Part shown: piece after piece, positions 7,285 to 14,769 of the stretch
Position numbering within the stretch: position 1 is the first letter of the stretch
How the letters are laid out: each line of letters starts with the position of its first letter
NCBI RefSeq assembly: GCF_023228165.1
Contig: NZ_JALOBS010000047.1
Coordinates: 1 to 14,860, forward strand
Direction: 5' to 3'
From: Methylomonas sp.
GTDB lineage: Bacteria; Pseudomonadota; Gammaproteobacteria; Methylococcales; Methylomonadaceae
Length of the DNA stretch: 14,860 nt
The notes under the pieces: model-generated
What the model saw: the letters and a program-made list of their open reading frames with translations, nothing else
The model's database searches: none
Told to the model about the DNA's origin: nothing
Program-made: the position numbers and the translations under genes

Positions 7285-8454
7285 TTATGCCTGCGGCGCT
7301 TCATTCTGCGGACTTATCGTTTTGAGCAGCGCACCAACACTATCTTTTTTGAGGAAAATATTCGGCTTATCCTCGGCAAATTTCCACAAGCGTATAATAT
7401 TTGCCGGCGAATACAACTCGGCTAAATAATCTTTCAGTTCTTTATCTTTGGCTGGATCGCGATTCAGCATCATTGCCGCTGTGTAATTCATTTGCCCGAC
7501 TGTAATAATTCCGCCGTGATTATGCAAAATTGGTTCTACTTCTTGAATAATCGCAATTGGGTCGGATAAATATGGCTCGATTATTACATTGACATTAAAT
7601 CTATGTTCAATGAGGTGAATAATCGCGCCAATGCGTTCCTGATATAACGGCGCATATGGTTCGAATTTCCTCAAAATTGCATCAACATTCGTCGTCACAG
7701 TAATAAAAATCACTATCTTTGGTTTATAATTGTCGATCGGCTGCATTTGTTGCTCAAATTCTCTAACGAATGCTGTAATTGATGCCATTGATGCTTTTGT
7801 TATAAAGAGAATTTCATGCCCGGCATCTATAATCTTACGGCAGACACTAACATAATCCCGCATATTTTCTGCAAAGATATCACTACTCGATGGGAAGAAC
7901 ATCATTTTCCGCTTGGAATTTGCCGCTTTACTCCAAACCGTGTCGATGCTTTTTTGATTAACCGGCATTGGTTCTTCAATGCTTGGCGTCTTACATACAC
8001 GCCCAAATCGCCTAAACATCACCCCGATGTAACAATAAAAACATGCATGCTTACAAAGATACGCAGGCGCTCTGATATTGAATGAATCCATGCTCCAGTT
8101 CCATTGCCCCAAAAATCTCTCGGACGCGAGCGTTTTGAATTCTTTTTTCGCGATTTGGCGATTCATGACTTTCTGGAATAATATCTTATCATATGTATTT
8201 TGCTCGATGATAACCGACCAAACTGATCTGGAAGGATTTTCTGCCAATAATTGTTCTACGGTCCCAATACGCTGGATTGTCTCTTTTTTAACAACTTGTT
8301 GCGGTGCGGCGCAAACCGTAGGATTTACGTTCCCTCGATAATGTTTTCCGCAGAATGTGGGATTATCCACCGGATATTTCGCGCGAACACCACATTTCTC
8401 GCCTTCGCGCATTCCATACGTTAAAATACTCCGGCAATAATGCGTATCTGCCAT
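7285..8454 (-). CDS. Radical SAM protein with N-terminal CCCH zinc motif
   Basis: A 389-residue protein from the ATG at 8454; an ATG at 8544 in the same frame would add 30 residues of no evident function. The N-terminus carries C7-x13-C21-x13-C35-x2-H38 with MREGEKCG and FCGKH, a small Zn motif of a kind remembered from giant-virus proteins. The radical SAM signature is C134-x3-C138-x2-C141 (YLCKHACFYCYIG), which should hold a 4Fe-4S cluster that cleaves S-adenosylmethionine to a 5'-deoxyadenosyl radical. Then come FFPSSSDIF and GHEILFITKASM, typical strand/loop elements of a partial TIM barrel. The overall pattern resembles the spore photoproduct lyase-like branch, so DNA repair is possible, but the substrate cannot be read from sequence. 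A dead 3' fragment of a second copy lies at 4318-4480. Confidence 0.88.
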   Translation of the reverse strand: MADTHYCRSILTYGMREGEKCGVRAKYPVDNPTFCGKHYRGNVNPTVCAAPQQVVKKETIQRIGTVEQLLAENPSRSVWSVIIEQNTYDKILFQKVMNRQIAKKEFKTLASERFLGQWNWSMDSFNIRAPAYLCKHACFYCYIGVMFRRFGRVCKTPSIEEPMPVNQKSIDTVWSKAANSKRKMMFFPSSSDIFAENMRDYVSVCRKIIDAGHEILFITKASMASITAFVREFEQQMQPIDNYKPKIVIFITVTTNVDAILRKFEPYAPLYQERIGAIIHLIEHRFNVNVIIEPYLSDPIAIIQEVEPILHNHGGIITVGQMNYTAAMMLNRDPAKDKELKDYLAELYSPANIIRLWKFAEDKPNIFLKKDSVGALLKTISPQNEAPQA

Positions 8455-8786
8455 TCTCTTGCTATATTGTAAAGCGTACCGTGAATTCAAATTAATAGCG
8501 CTCTTTCCTTGCCATTTTCGCCAATGATTTGCCACAATTTGCATATTTTTTTCAAAGAAAAAGCGCAAAATACGGCAAACAGCAGCAAACAGCCGTGAAC
8601 TTTCAACTGATTAATTTTGACTCGAATTCCATCCACTTTGTCCATTTTGCGATGGTTTGATAGATTTCTCAAAGAAAAATACGCAAATCGTGCAAACTAT
8701 CGGCGACAAATCCTGCCACGACTATCGCACAATAATAATCCGCAAAATCGCAAAAAAGAATAAAATGAATAGTCATCATAAAATTA
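8455..8786. other. Intergenic region with an imperfect direct repeat
   Basis: This 332-bp gap lies upstream of the radical SAM gene and past the stop of the next minus-strand gene. A phrase of about 30 bp, TCAAAGAAAAA then CGCAAA and GCAAAC, occurs near 8551-8580 and again near 8667-8697. No convincing gene or strong hairpin is seen. The repeat could be regulatory or decayed duplication. Confidence 0.4.
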
Positions 8787-9953
8787 TTACGCACACTTAA
8801 AAGGCTCCATTATGTATCCCGCCAATTCTTGATACAAATATGGATTCGCTACGACAAGCGCAAATGCACTCCCCTCATTCACGCGCGGATGCCCGATTTG
8901 GACTAACATCTCTTTTATTTGCTCTTGAGTATGTTCAAGGATAAGTTCTTGCACCTGATTGTAGAGTGCGGAATCTTCCCCTCTATCAAGAATATAATCT
9001 TGGATATTTTTGCCACCAACTATTTTTTCGCGCATAATCGATAAGTCGCAATTGCGGAACAGCGACCCTAAGAAGAGCGCCAAGAATTGGCGTTCCCCGT
9101 AGTGTATTGACGCGTCCCATATCGCTGTTAAAATTCCATGTCCGTCAGTTGTCAATTTCGTAATTTCGTCCCAAAAGTTCGGCAATTTCCAAAATGCTTT
9201 CAAGAAATGAGGATGCAAACGGATTAATGTTATCAAATAATCAATCCGCAATTCGAGTACTTCCATCTTGGCAAATTTTGCGGCGAATTTAACCAAATAT
9301 TCACTAACTCCGAGTTTTGCATCTCGCGAGAATAATGGTGCGAGATAGAATTCATGTACGAACGTGCTTAATTCGCGAAAATTAGCGAATTTTGCTTCTT
9401 CAAGAAAGACATCAAATGTTTCCCCAGTGGAGTTGCAATTGTTTTCACAATTTAAGAGCCGAGAGAGATATTCTCTCGCGACAATAGTCGTCGATTTATT
9501 TTGATATTCTGCATACGCTGCAATATAAATGTGAATTGTTTCGTCGCGCATACTTTTAGGCGGAACTGTTAACGAGAGATAAATAATCTTGTCAATTGCG
9601 AATTTTGGGCACTTTGCCATTTCTTGCATAACAATTAACGATGCGATTTTCTCGCGCAAACTCAGCAACGCCCACATATTCCCGAAAACGATGTCCATTG
9701 CGAATCGCGATGCATCATCATTATATGAAATATCCATAATTCGCATAATTCTTGTTGCGGATGTTTCGGGAATTTCAGAGATAATCCCTTTTATTGCTCG
9801 CGTAAATCGATAAGGCGTATTTCGAAGTCCTGATTCTGCAGCGGCGAATTTAGCTCCAAAATCAGCATCTGAAACGCCCGATTTGAGCGCGTTTACCAAA
9901 TTACGAATTGTGTGGTACTTTTCTTCTGCGAAATCTTGCCAAACTGCGTCCAT
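8787..9953 (-). CDS. Unrecognised helical protein, tandem paralog 1
   Basis: A 388-residue protein from the ATG at 9953. The frame stays open upstream to 10244 (ATG at 10184), but that extension has no counterpart in the paralog at 10269-11510, whereas MDAVWQDFAEE aligns with MDIIRKKCAEG at residue 20 there. Conserved blocks include AAKFAKMEVLELRIDYLI, AFWKLPNFWDEITKLT, DGHGILTAIWD, IGHPRVNEGSAFAL and a YLYQELA end. The sequence is rich in Leu/Ala/Ile with short hydrophobic periodicities and few Gly/Pro, suggesting an all-helical, possibly HEAT-like fold. No signal peptide, membrane segment or catalytic motif is evident. I do not recognise the family; a virus-lineage-specific multigene family is likely. 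Confidence 0.82.
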   Translation of the reverse strand: MDAVWQDFAEEKYHTIRNLVNALKSGVSDADFGAKFAAAESGLRNTPYRFTRAIKGIISEIPETSATRIMRIMDISYNDDASRFAMDIVFGNMWALLSLREKIASLIVMQEMAKCPKFAIDKIIYLSLTVPPKSMRDETIHIYIAAYAEYQNKSTTIVAREYLSRLLNCENNCNSTGETFDVFLEEAKFANFRELSTFVHEFYLAPLFSRDAKLGVSEYLVKFAAKFAKMEVLELRIDYLITLIRLHPHFLKAFWKLPNFWDEITKLTTDGHGILTAIWDASIHYGERQFLALFLGSLFRNCDLSIMREKIVGGKNIQDYILDRGEDSALYNQVQELILEHTQEQIKEMLVQIGHPRVNEGSAFALVVANPYLYQELAGYIMEPFKCA

Positions 9954-10268
9954 CAGTATTTTCAACACACAAAATTTCAAAAGAAGGGGTGCGAAGCCTA
10001 AATAATGCGATGGCGAAAGCCTCCTCCAACCCCAATAATGCGAATGCACATCGCGCGCGAATGATGCAATTTGCGCACAATATTCGCGCATGAGTTGCCA
10101 TATTCGTATATGATTCGCAGCTTTTCTTGCGCGATAGATGAACCGAGAATAACAATTAACTTTATCAGTAATAATTCTTCGCATGTTCGGCGCAAAAAGA
10201 AAGAAAAGAATCACACACGAATAATGCAACCACTTTGCGAACAATGCGCAACTAATGCAAATCGCGCA
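9954..10268. other. Intergenic region with a misleading open frame
   Basis: This 315-bp gap separates two minus-strand paralogs. The minus frame of the downstream gene remains open through most of it, but the translation (Arg, Tyr, Trp and His rich) does not match the other paralog. The DNA contains repeated words such as AATAATGCGA and GCGCGAATGATGC that look like noncoding filler. Just before the start at 9953, the bases TTTTGAAAT...TGAAAAT match the first codons of the paralog, so the original N-terminus may have been longer and eroded. Confidence 0.45.
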
Positions 10269-11510
10269 TCATCTATAAAATTTAAATAATTCGAGCGCAC
10301 ACTCCGCTATTTCTCGAAACAAATACTGATTATCCGCGATAAGCGCGAATGCACTCTCGCTATTGACGCGAGGATGCCCCATTTGGATAAAAGTTTCTTT
10401 TAGTTGCTCCATGGCATGCACGATAATAATCTGATGTGTTTCGCTGCAATCCGGCGCGAAATCCCATGGCGAATTATAATAATCTATCCAAAGATAGTCA
10501 AGAATATTCCCACCACTCGGCGCTTTTTCGCGAAAAATTGACATATCACCACAATGCAGAAATAATGACACCGTAAATCGCGAAATAAAATCACTTCTCA
10601 TGTGATATTTTGACGAATCCCATAACGCTGTTAATATTCCGCGTCCATCATCCGTCAATTTCGCAATTTCGTCCCAAAATCCTGGCAAATCCCAAAACGC
10701 CCTCAAGAATTGAGGATTGATTCTGACTAATTTTATTAAATAGTCTATCCGTAATTCAATCGCGCCAAGTTTAGCAAATTTCGTAGCAAAAACGACTAAT
10801 TGTTCCTCAAATACATGCACACTATTCAACGAGAGTAATGGTACGAGAAATGAATCACGGACAAAATCACTCAATTCGCGAAGATTCGCAAATTTCGCAT
10901 CCTTGAGAAATAAATCGAATGTTGGCGATAATATACCAGAATTCCGCTCGATATTCAGTATTTGCGAAAGTATTTTTCTCGAAATAGAGACAACAGATTC
11001 TCCTTGATGCGCAGCATAAGCGGCGATGCAAATGCGAATTGTTCTGTTACACATATTATCGGGCAGCCTCAATGCGAAGAAAATGATATTATTCAATACG
11101 AATTCTGGGTTTTCTGCGATTTCTCGCGCGATGATTAGTGGCGCCATTTCTTCGCGTAATTTCGGCGGTGTGTGCGGATTTCCGAAAATGATACTCATTA
11201 TTGTGTAATTACAGCGACATGGAACACTCATGACACGCATAATTCTCGAAGCCGAATGTTTTCCCGCGGCAAATTCAGAAATATGTTCGCTGATTGCGCA
11301 ATCAAAAGAGTCTGGAGTCATCCGGATGTCTTTTTCTAATGCACCAAAAAGACTCTCGAATTCGGCATCCGAACCACTTATAATCACTCTTATTAAATTG
11401 TTAACTTTATTATCAAGCTCGCCTTCGGCGCATTTTTTCCGAATTATATCCATTTTATTTTCCAATTCACCGCATTTCAAAAAAAGGTTTTTATCCTCTT
11501 CAGTGAGCAT
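10269..11510 (-). CDS. Unrecognised helical protein, tandem paralog 2
   Basis: A 413-residue protein from the ATG at 11510. A second in-frame ATG at residue 20 (11453) lines up with the start chosen for paralog 1, so either could be used. It aligns with paralog 1 over nearly its whole length: RIMRVM, IRICIAAYA, AKFANLRELSDFVRD, ATKFAKLGAIELRIDYLI, AFWDLPGFWDEIAKLT, DGRGILTALWD and MGHPRVNSESAFALI. It carries a few extra residues near position 345 (a WIDYYNSPWDF segment). No known domain or active-site motif is visible; a helical repeat scaffold is the most I can infer. It is divergent from the dNMP kinase, with 67 bp between the two starts that must hold both promoters. Confidence 0.85.
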   Translation of the reverse strand: MLTEEDKNLFLKCGELENKMDIIRKKCAEGELDNKVNNLIRVIISGSDAEFESLFGALEKDIRMTPDSFDCAISEHISEFAAGKHSASRIMRVMSVPCRCNYTIMSIIFGNPHTPPKLREEMAPLIIAREIAENPEFVLNNIIFFALRLPDNMCNRTIRICIAAYAAHQGESVVSISRKILSQILNIERNSGILSPTFDLFLKDAKFANLRELSDFVRDSFLVPLLSLNSVHVFEEQLVVFATKFAKLGAIELRIDYLIKLVRINPQFLRAFWDLPGFWDEIAKLTDDGRGILTALWDSSKYHMRSDFISRFTVSLFLHCGDMSIFREKAPSGGNILDYLWIDYYNSPWDFAPDCSETHQIIIVHAMEQLKETFIQMGHPRVNSESAFALIADNQYLFREIAECALELFKFYR

Positions 11511-11577
11511 TAATACGCGTGGATGCGATTAATATCGTATTTCTTCTTTTGAATTTGATAACACTACTCAATAAGAA

Positions 11578-12177
11578 ATGGCAGAATTGATTGGAATCGT
11601 TGCCGGCAAACAAGCTGGCAAAACGACGATAGCTGCTTATCTACACGAAAAATACGGGTATACCACGACTTCTATTGCAGAACCACTTAAACTCGCGCTA
11701 AAAGATATTTTTGGATTTACTGATGAGCAATTATACGACAGCAAAAAAGAAGTCGCGGATGAATTTTGGCAAATAACGCCGAGATACGCGCTTCAATTCA
11801 TTGGAACCGAGCTTTTTCGCGATGGATTGAGTAAATACGCGCCACATATCGGCGCCGATATTTGGGCGATGTCCGCAGAACGGCGGATTCAGCAATATTT
11901 GCAAAATAAAGATAAAGTTGTCGTTGATGATATTCGTTTTCCAAATGAAGCGGAAGTGATTCGGAAATTGGGCGGAATATTGATTCGCGTAACGCGCCCC
12001 GACGTTGAATCCGCGGCGGATTCGCATCTGCGCAGCAGGCGAGCCTTCGGCGAGCACATTTCTGAGCAGCTTCACGCGCAAATTCACGCGGATTATGAAA
12101 TCGTCAACGATAAAAGCCTACAGCATCTTTTCAGCGAAATCGATGGCATTATTGCGCGCATGCGCGAATCGCATTGA
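11578..12177 (+). CDS. Deoxynucleoside monophosphate kinase (T4 gp1-like)
   Basis: A 199-residue protein that should phosphorylate dNMPs to dNDPs with ATP, feeding viral DNA synthesis in the cytoplasm or viral factory. The P-loop is AGKQAGKTT (9-17), with Ala where the first Gly of GxxxxGKT usually stands. The family motif DDIRFPNE is at 117-124, followed by LGGILIRVTRP and DSH (148-150), then ADYEIVND near 171-178. P-loop, R-F-x-N-E and DSH are the hallmarks of the dNMP kinase family found in phages and several giant viruses. Residues 151-160 (LRSRRAFGEH) interrupt the usual DSH-[IVA]SE junction and derive from the 30-bp palindromic repeat. The start is the ATG at 11578 after an AATAAGAA leader with no Shine-Dalgarno. 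Whether the insertion is tolerated is unknown, but all visible catalytic motifs are intact. Confidence 0.9.
   Translation: MAELIGIVAGKQAGKTTIAAYLHEKYGYTTTSIAEPLKLALKDIFGFTDEQLYDSKKEVADEFWQITPRYALQFIGTELFRDGLSKYAPHIGADIWAMSAERRIQQYLQNKDKVVVDDIRFPNEAEVIRKLGGILIRVTRPDVESAADSHLRSRRAFGEHISEQLHAQIHADYEIVNDKSLQHLFSEIDGIIARMRESH
12028..12057. repeat. 30-bp palindromic repeat inside the dNMP kinase gene
   Basis: The bases GCGCAGCAGGCGAGCCTTCG and the following GCGAGC match GCGAAGCGGTCGAGCCTTCG and GCGAAC of the repeat at 7198 with few substitutions. Removing exactly these 30 bases joins DSH (148-150) to ISEQ (161-164), the arrangement expected in the kinase family. The insertion is in frame and adds ten residues. 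The exact ends are ambiguous because CAT and CAC (His) flank it. Confidence 0.75.
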
Positions 12178-12365
12178 ATTTCGCACTTTCGTGTGCCGTG
12201 AATCGAAAGCGTGCGTTAATCTACAAGTACGAATTTCGCACGAATATTTTTTATGATTATATTTGTGAAATTTTGGTGAGCTAATCCCTTAGAATAAAAT
12301 TGGGGGATTATTTCCCCGGAATTATAAAACAAATTCTGTGAAGCGGCTCTATAAATTGACCGAGA
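12178..12365. other. Intergenic region with GC hairpins
   Basis: About 105-140 nt past the kinase stop, TAATCCC (12283-12289) can pair with GGGATTA (12304-12310), or GGGGA (12303-12307) with TCCCC (12313-12317). Either structure is stable compared with the AT-rich surroundings and could mark a transcript 3' end. The two are mutually exclusive. No gene was found in the gap. Confidence 0.35.
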
Positions 12366-12453
12366 TAAAAGTTGTGAGTTTGTCACAAAAAATAAAAAGT
12401 CTTCATTAGATATTATATATGGTTTATTTTTTGTGACAAACTCACAACTTTTA
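12366..12453. repeat. Perfect 31-bp inverted repeat
   Basis: The left arm (12366-12396) and right arm (12423-12453) are exact reverse complements over 31 bp, around a 26-nt AT-rich loop. The arms contain GTTGTGAGTTTGTCAC and GTGACAAACTCACAAC. A perfect match of this length cannot be chance. It may be a young palindromic or MITE-like insertion, a transcription-end hairpin or a protein-binding site. It lies 21 bp upstream of the decayed zinc-finger gene, where a promoter would be expected. Confidence 0.92.
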
Positions 12454-12473
12454 GTGGCACGCAAACAATAAAG

Positions 12474-13355
12474 ATTGGCGATCCAAGTCCACCAGTATAT
12501 CGATGTGAAAATTGCGAAAAAGTATTTACGGCGCCGTATTTTCTTAATCGCCATTTGCGCAAGAAAAAACCATGTATTGTGCGTAACCTTAAGGATACCG
12601 AATTACGAAACCCACTCCGATGTATTCACTGTTTTAATGTCTTTTCAACAAAAGGATATTTACTTGCGCATCAACATAAATGTGGCATGCGGAGATCCGA
12701 AATCGAAATACTCGCTGTTAAAAATAAAGAGCTTAAAGATAAGATGTCCGTGGCGCAATCGTTTATCGACGCATGTCAACGCGAATTGATTGATAATTTG
12801 CGCCGAATGGACGTTATTACTCAGCGAAACGCTTCGCAAAGTGTTGCCGGCGAAATGGCAAGTCTAAAAGAAACACACGATAAAGATATGCAGCAAGGAG
12901 AAAAATGTTCACAAGATGATGAATGTAGCGCATCCGAGCAAAAAATAAATGACGATAGCGAAACGATTCCAAAAGAAGAATCTTGTGACGCAGCAGCATC
13001 CAGTGGCGACAGTAATGAGGATGAGACTCAATTGAGTGTTTTATCTGCGCCAATATTGCCGCAAGGCGCGAGTCAAAAAATAAGGGATTGTTTCAAGCCA
13101 AATCTAAGTTATCTTTGGAATATCACGGATCCAGAGACAAATAAATTAGTGTTCTTGAAATGGGTCAACAGCCAGAATTATTGGCATATCGTGAGCGTAC
13201 TTATTAAATATATTTGGTTCAATGTTGATCATCCAGAAAATCACTCAATTCGAGATGCGACCGAAGATCCGGAAATGAAATTGTCCGAATATATCGAATT
13301 CATGGAGCATAGCGAATGGGATGCAACTTGTAGCAAAAAGGTTAATATTTCTTGA
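12474..13355 (+). pseudogene. Decaying two-finger zinc-finger paralog
   Basis: The frame encodes about 293 residues homologous to the gene at 4616. Finger 1 (C11-x2-C14-x12-H27-x6-C34) and finger 2 (C50-x2-C53-x12-H66-x3-C70) are intact, as is FNVDHPENHSIR. An acidic Ser/Asp/Glu-rich insertion (about 125-175) is absent from the relative. There is no ATG before the first finger: the frame is open from 12396, and where the relative has AAAGATGGACGAG this copy has AAAGATTGGCGAT, so the start has become ATT. The 3' end is also lost. The sequence diverges after EFMEHSEW at a GGG where the relative has GG, and stops 15 codons later. Translation from ATT or another non-AUG codon is possible, but an inactivated gene is more likely. 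Downstream loss may be linked to the adjoining Fanzor element. Confidence 0.7.
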
Positions 13356-13446
13356 AAAGAATTGACAATAAAATCTATCCACATGGCTTTTTTCCTTCTC
13401 CATCTAAATGCAGATGGGTATCTTTTTTATATACAGATGAGCCAGT
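13356..13446. other. Short gap between zinc-finger remnant and Fanzor gene
   Basis: This gap may contain the left end of the mobile element. A hairpin CCATCT-AAATGC-AGATGG lies at 13400-13417 between two T-rich runs. A stop codon (TGA, 13438-13440) in the Fanzor frame stands three codons before its ATG, so the protein cannot extend further upstream. No serine or tyrosine transposase is present. Confidence 0.4.
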
Positions 13447-14769
13447 ATGCAAGTCCTGCAGGATATAATCAAGAAACAATCTGTCAAAACATTTGGCAAA
13501 ATACGAAAGACTCTTCCCCCGCAAAATGTAGAAAGTCAGAAGACGTGGTTTAATATTTTAGAGACGAATTTTGCCACAAGACAGAAAAATCGTATTAATG
13601 TCAGCTCACAATTTGAGGCGAAAAAAGACGAACTGATCCGCTGTAAACAAGTCAATTTGACACTGAACGATGAACAACGGGAAATAATGTTACAATGGAT
13701 GTATGCTTATGTTCAGATGTACAACGCAACAATCGATTTTATTAAGTCTGCGAAGCCGAAAACCATTTCATGGACTCATATTCGAACAAACCGTCTAAAA
13801 ACTATAAAAGAAGAAATCCGGCTAAAATCCCAACATCCGCGTTTCGTGAAAAACACGAAGATAATTGCACACTCTCTTGATGGAGCAATCAAATTAGCCT
13901 GTGCCAATTATAAATCTGGATTATCCAATATTCGCGCAAAGAATATCTCTCATTTTCGGATCAGAAAGTGGCGTGTAAGCAAAAAACACTTATTGATCGA
14001 TATTGAACAATCTTATTTTAGGAATAACACTCTTTGCCCGAAAATATTTGGCAAAATACAACTAACTTACAATAATCTGCCGTTTGAAACCAGCCGAATA
14101 ACGTCAGAATGCAAGGTTTTATTCAACAGGGTCTATAATAATTTTACGCTTCTTGTTCCTGAGTCAATCACGGCAGAAAAAACAAAGGCTGATTGCAGCA
14201 TTATTGCACTCGATCCAGGATTGCGGACTTTTATGACCGGTGTGTCGGAAAAAGGCTCTGTAGCGATTTGTGGTAAAAAACTGGCGTACGATAAAATCGG
14301 CAAACAACTCAAGAGGATCGATAATGCCAAAAAAGTCTGCAAATCAAAAAAGAAACAACAAAAAATAGGGAGTGCATGTCATAGAAAGATTGAAGGAATG
14401 ATTACCGAGCTGCATTGGAAGACTGCTAAATATCTTACTGAAAACTATGAAACGATTCTGATTGGCGATTTAAGTGCCAAAGGGATTTCAAGTAATGGTA
14501 TTCAGGGAGGTATTTCCGATAAGTCTAAACGCATTGCTTATGCTCTTTCATTCTTTAAATTTCGTGAAAGATTGGCATTCAAATGTCAACAATATGGCAG
14601 GAATTTCACTGTTGTTGACGAACATTTCACTTCAAAATTGTGTAGCCATTGTGGTGATTGCAAAAGTAATCTCGGGGGGGATGAGGTTTACAATTGCGCC
14701 ATCTGCCATTCGAGTATCGGCAGGGATGTTAATGGTGCTCGCAATATTTTACTTCGATGTATGGCATAA
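13447..14769 (+). CDS. Fanzor/TnpB-type RNA-guided nuclease
   Basis: A 440-residue protein from the ATG at 13447, the only ATG after an in-frame stop at 13438. Residues 1-65 are an N-terminal extension. CKQVNLTLNDEQREIMLQWM (66-85) begins the TnpB-like wedge/REC region. RuvC-I is ALDPGLRTF (D256). RuvC-III is GRDVNGARN (D427). The zinc ribbon is C399-x2-C402 and C417-x2-C420. The RuvC-II position reads ILIGDL, with Gly340 where TnpB has Glu; the nearby ELHWK (E321) is the probable substitute, a rearrangement reported for eukaryotic and viral Fanzor proteins. Such enzymes use a guide RNA made from the element's 3' end to cut DNA. No TnpA-like transposase lies beside it, so it may be a non-autonomous or domesticated copy. 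All three catalytic regions are intact, so it is probably active. Confidence 0.92.
   Translation: MQVLQDIIKKQSVKTFGKIRKTLPPQNVESQKTWFNILETNFATRQKNRINVSSQFEAKKDELIRCKQVNLTLNDEQREIMLQWMYAYVQMYNATIDFIKSAKPKTISWTHIRTNRLKTIKEEIRLKSQHPRFVKNTKIIAHSLDGAIKLACANYKSGLSNIRAKNISHFRIRKWRVSKKHLLIDIEQSYFRNNTLCPKIFGKIQLTYNNLPFETSRITSECKVLFNRVYNNFTLLVPESITAEKTKADCSIIALDPGLRTFMTGVSEKGSVAICGKKLAYDKIGKQLKRIDNAKKVCKSKKKQQKIGSACHRKIEGMITELHWKTAKYLTENYETILIGDLSAKGISSNGIQGGISDKSKRIAYALSFFKFRERLAFKCQQYGRNFTVVDEHFTSKLCSHCGDCKSNLGGDEVYNCAICHSSIGRDVNGARNILLRCMA

Noticed and set aside
9985..10045. A weak GTGCGAAGCC plus GGGGT/ACCCC pairing as a further repeat copy
   Set aside because: Similarity covers fewer than a dozen bases, and the pairing spans too long a loop to be convincing.
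9954..10244. N-terminal extension of helical paralog 1 by up to 97 residues
   Set aside because: The extension has no match in the paralog, is Arg/Trp/His rich, and the paralog alignment begins at the ATG at 9953.
11414..11430. GCTCGCCTTCGGCGCA in helical paralog 2 as another palindromic repeat insertion
   Set aside because: Only the short core matches and the paralog has no length difference at this point, so nothing was inserted.
13362..13553. A 63-codon frame overlapping the Fanzor start, and a third frame with CRWVSFLYTDEPVCKSC
   Set aside because: The Cys pattern is suggestive of a viral Zn motif, but the frame stops at once and overlaps the well-supported Fanzor N-terminus; there is not enough to call a frameshifted extension.
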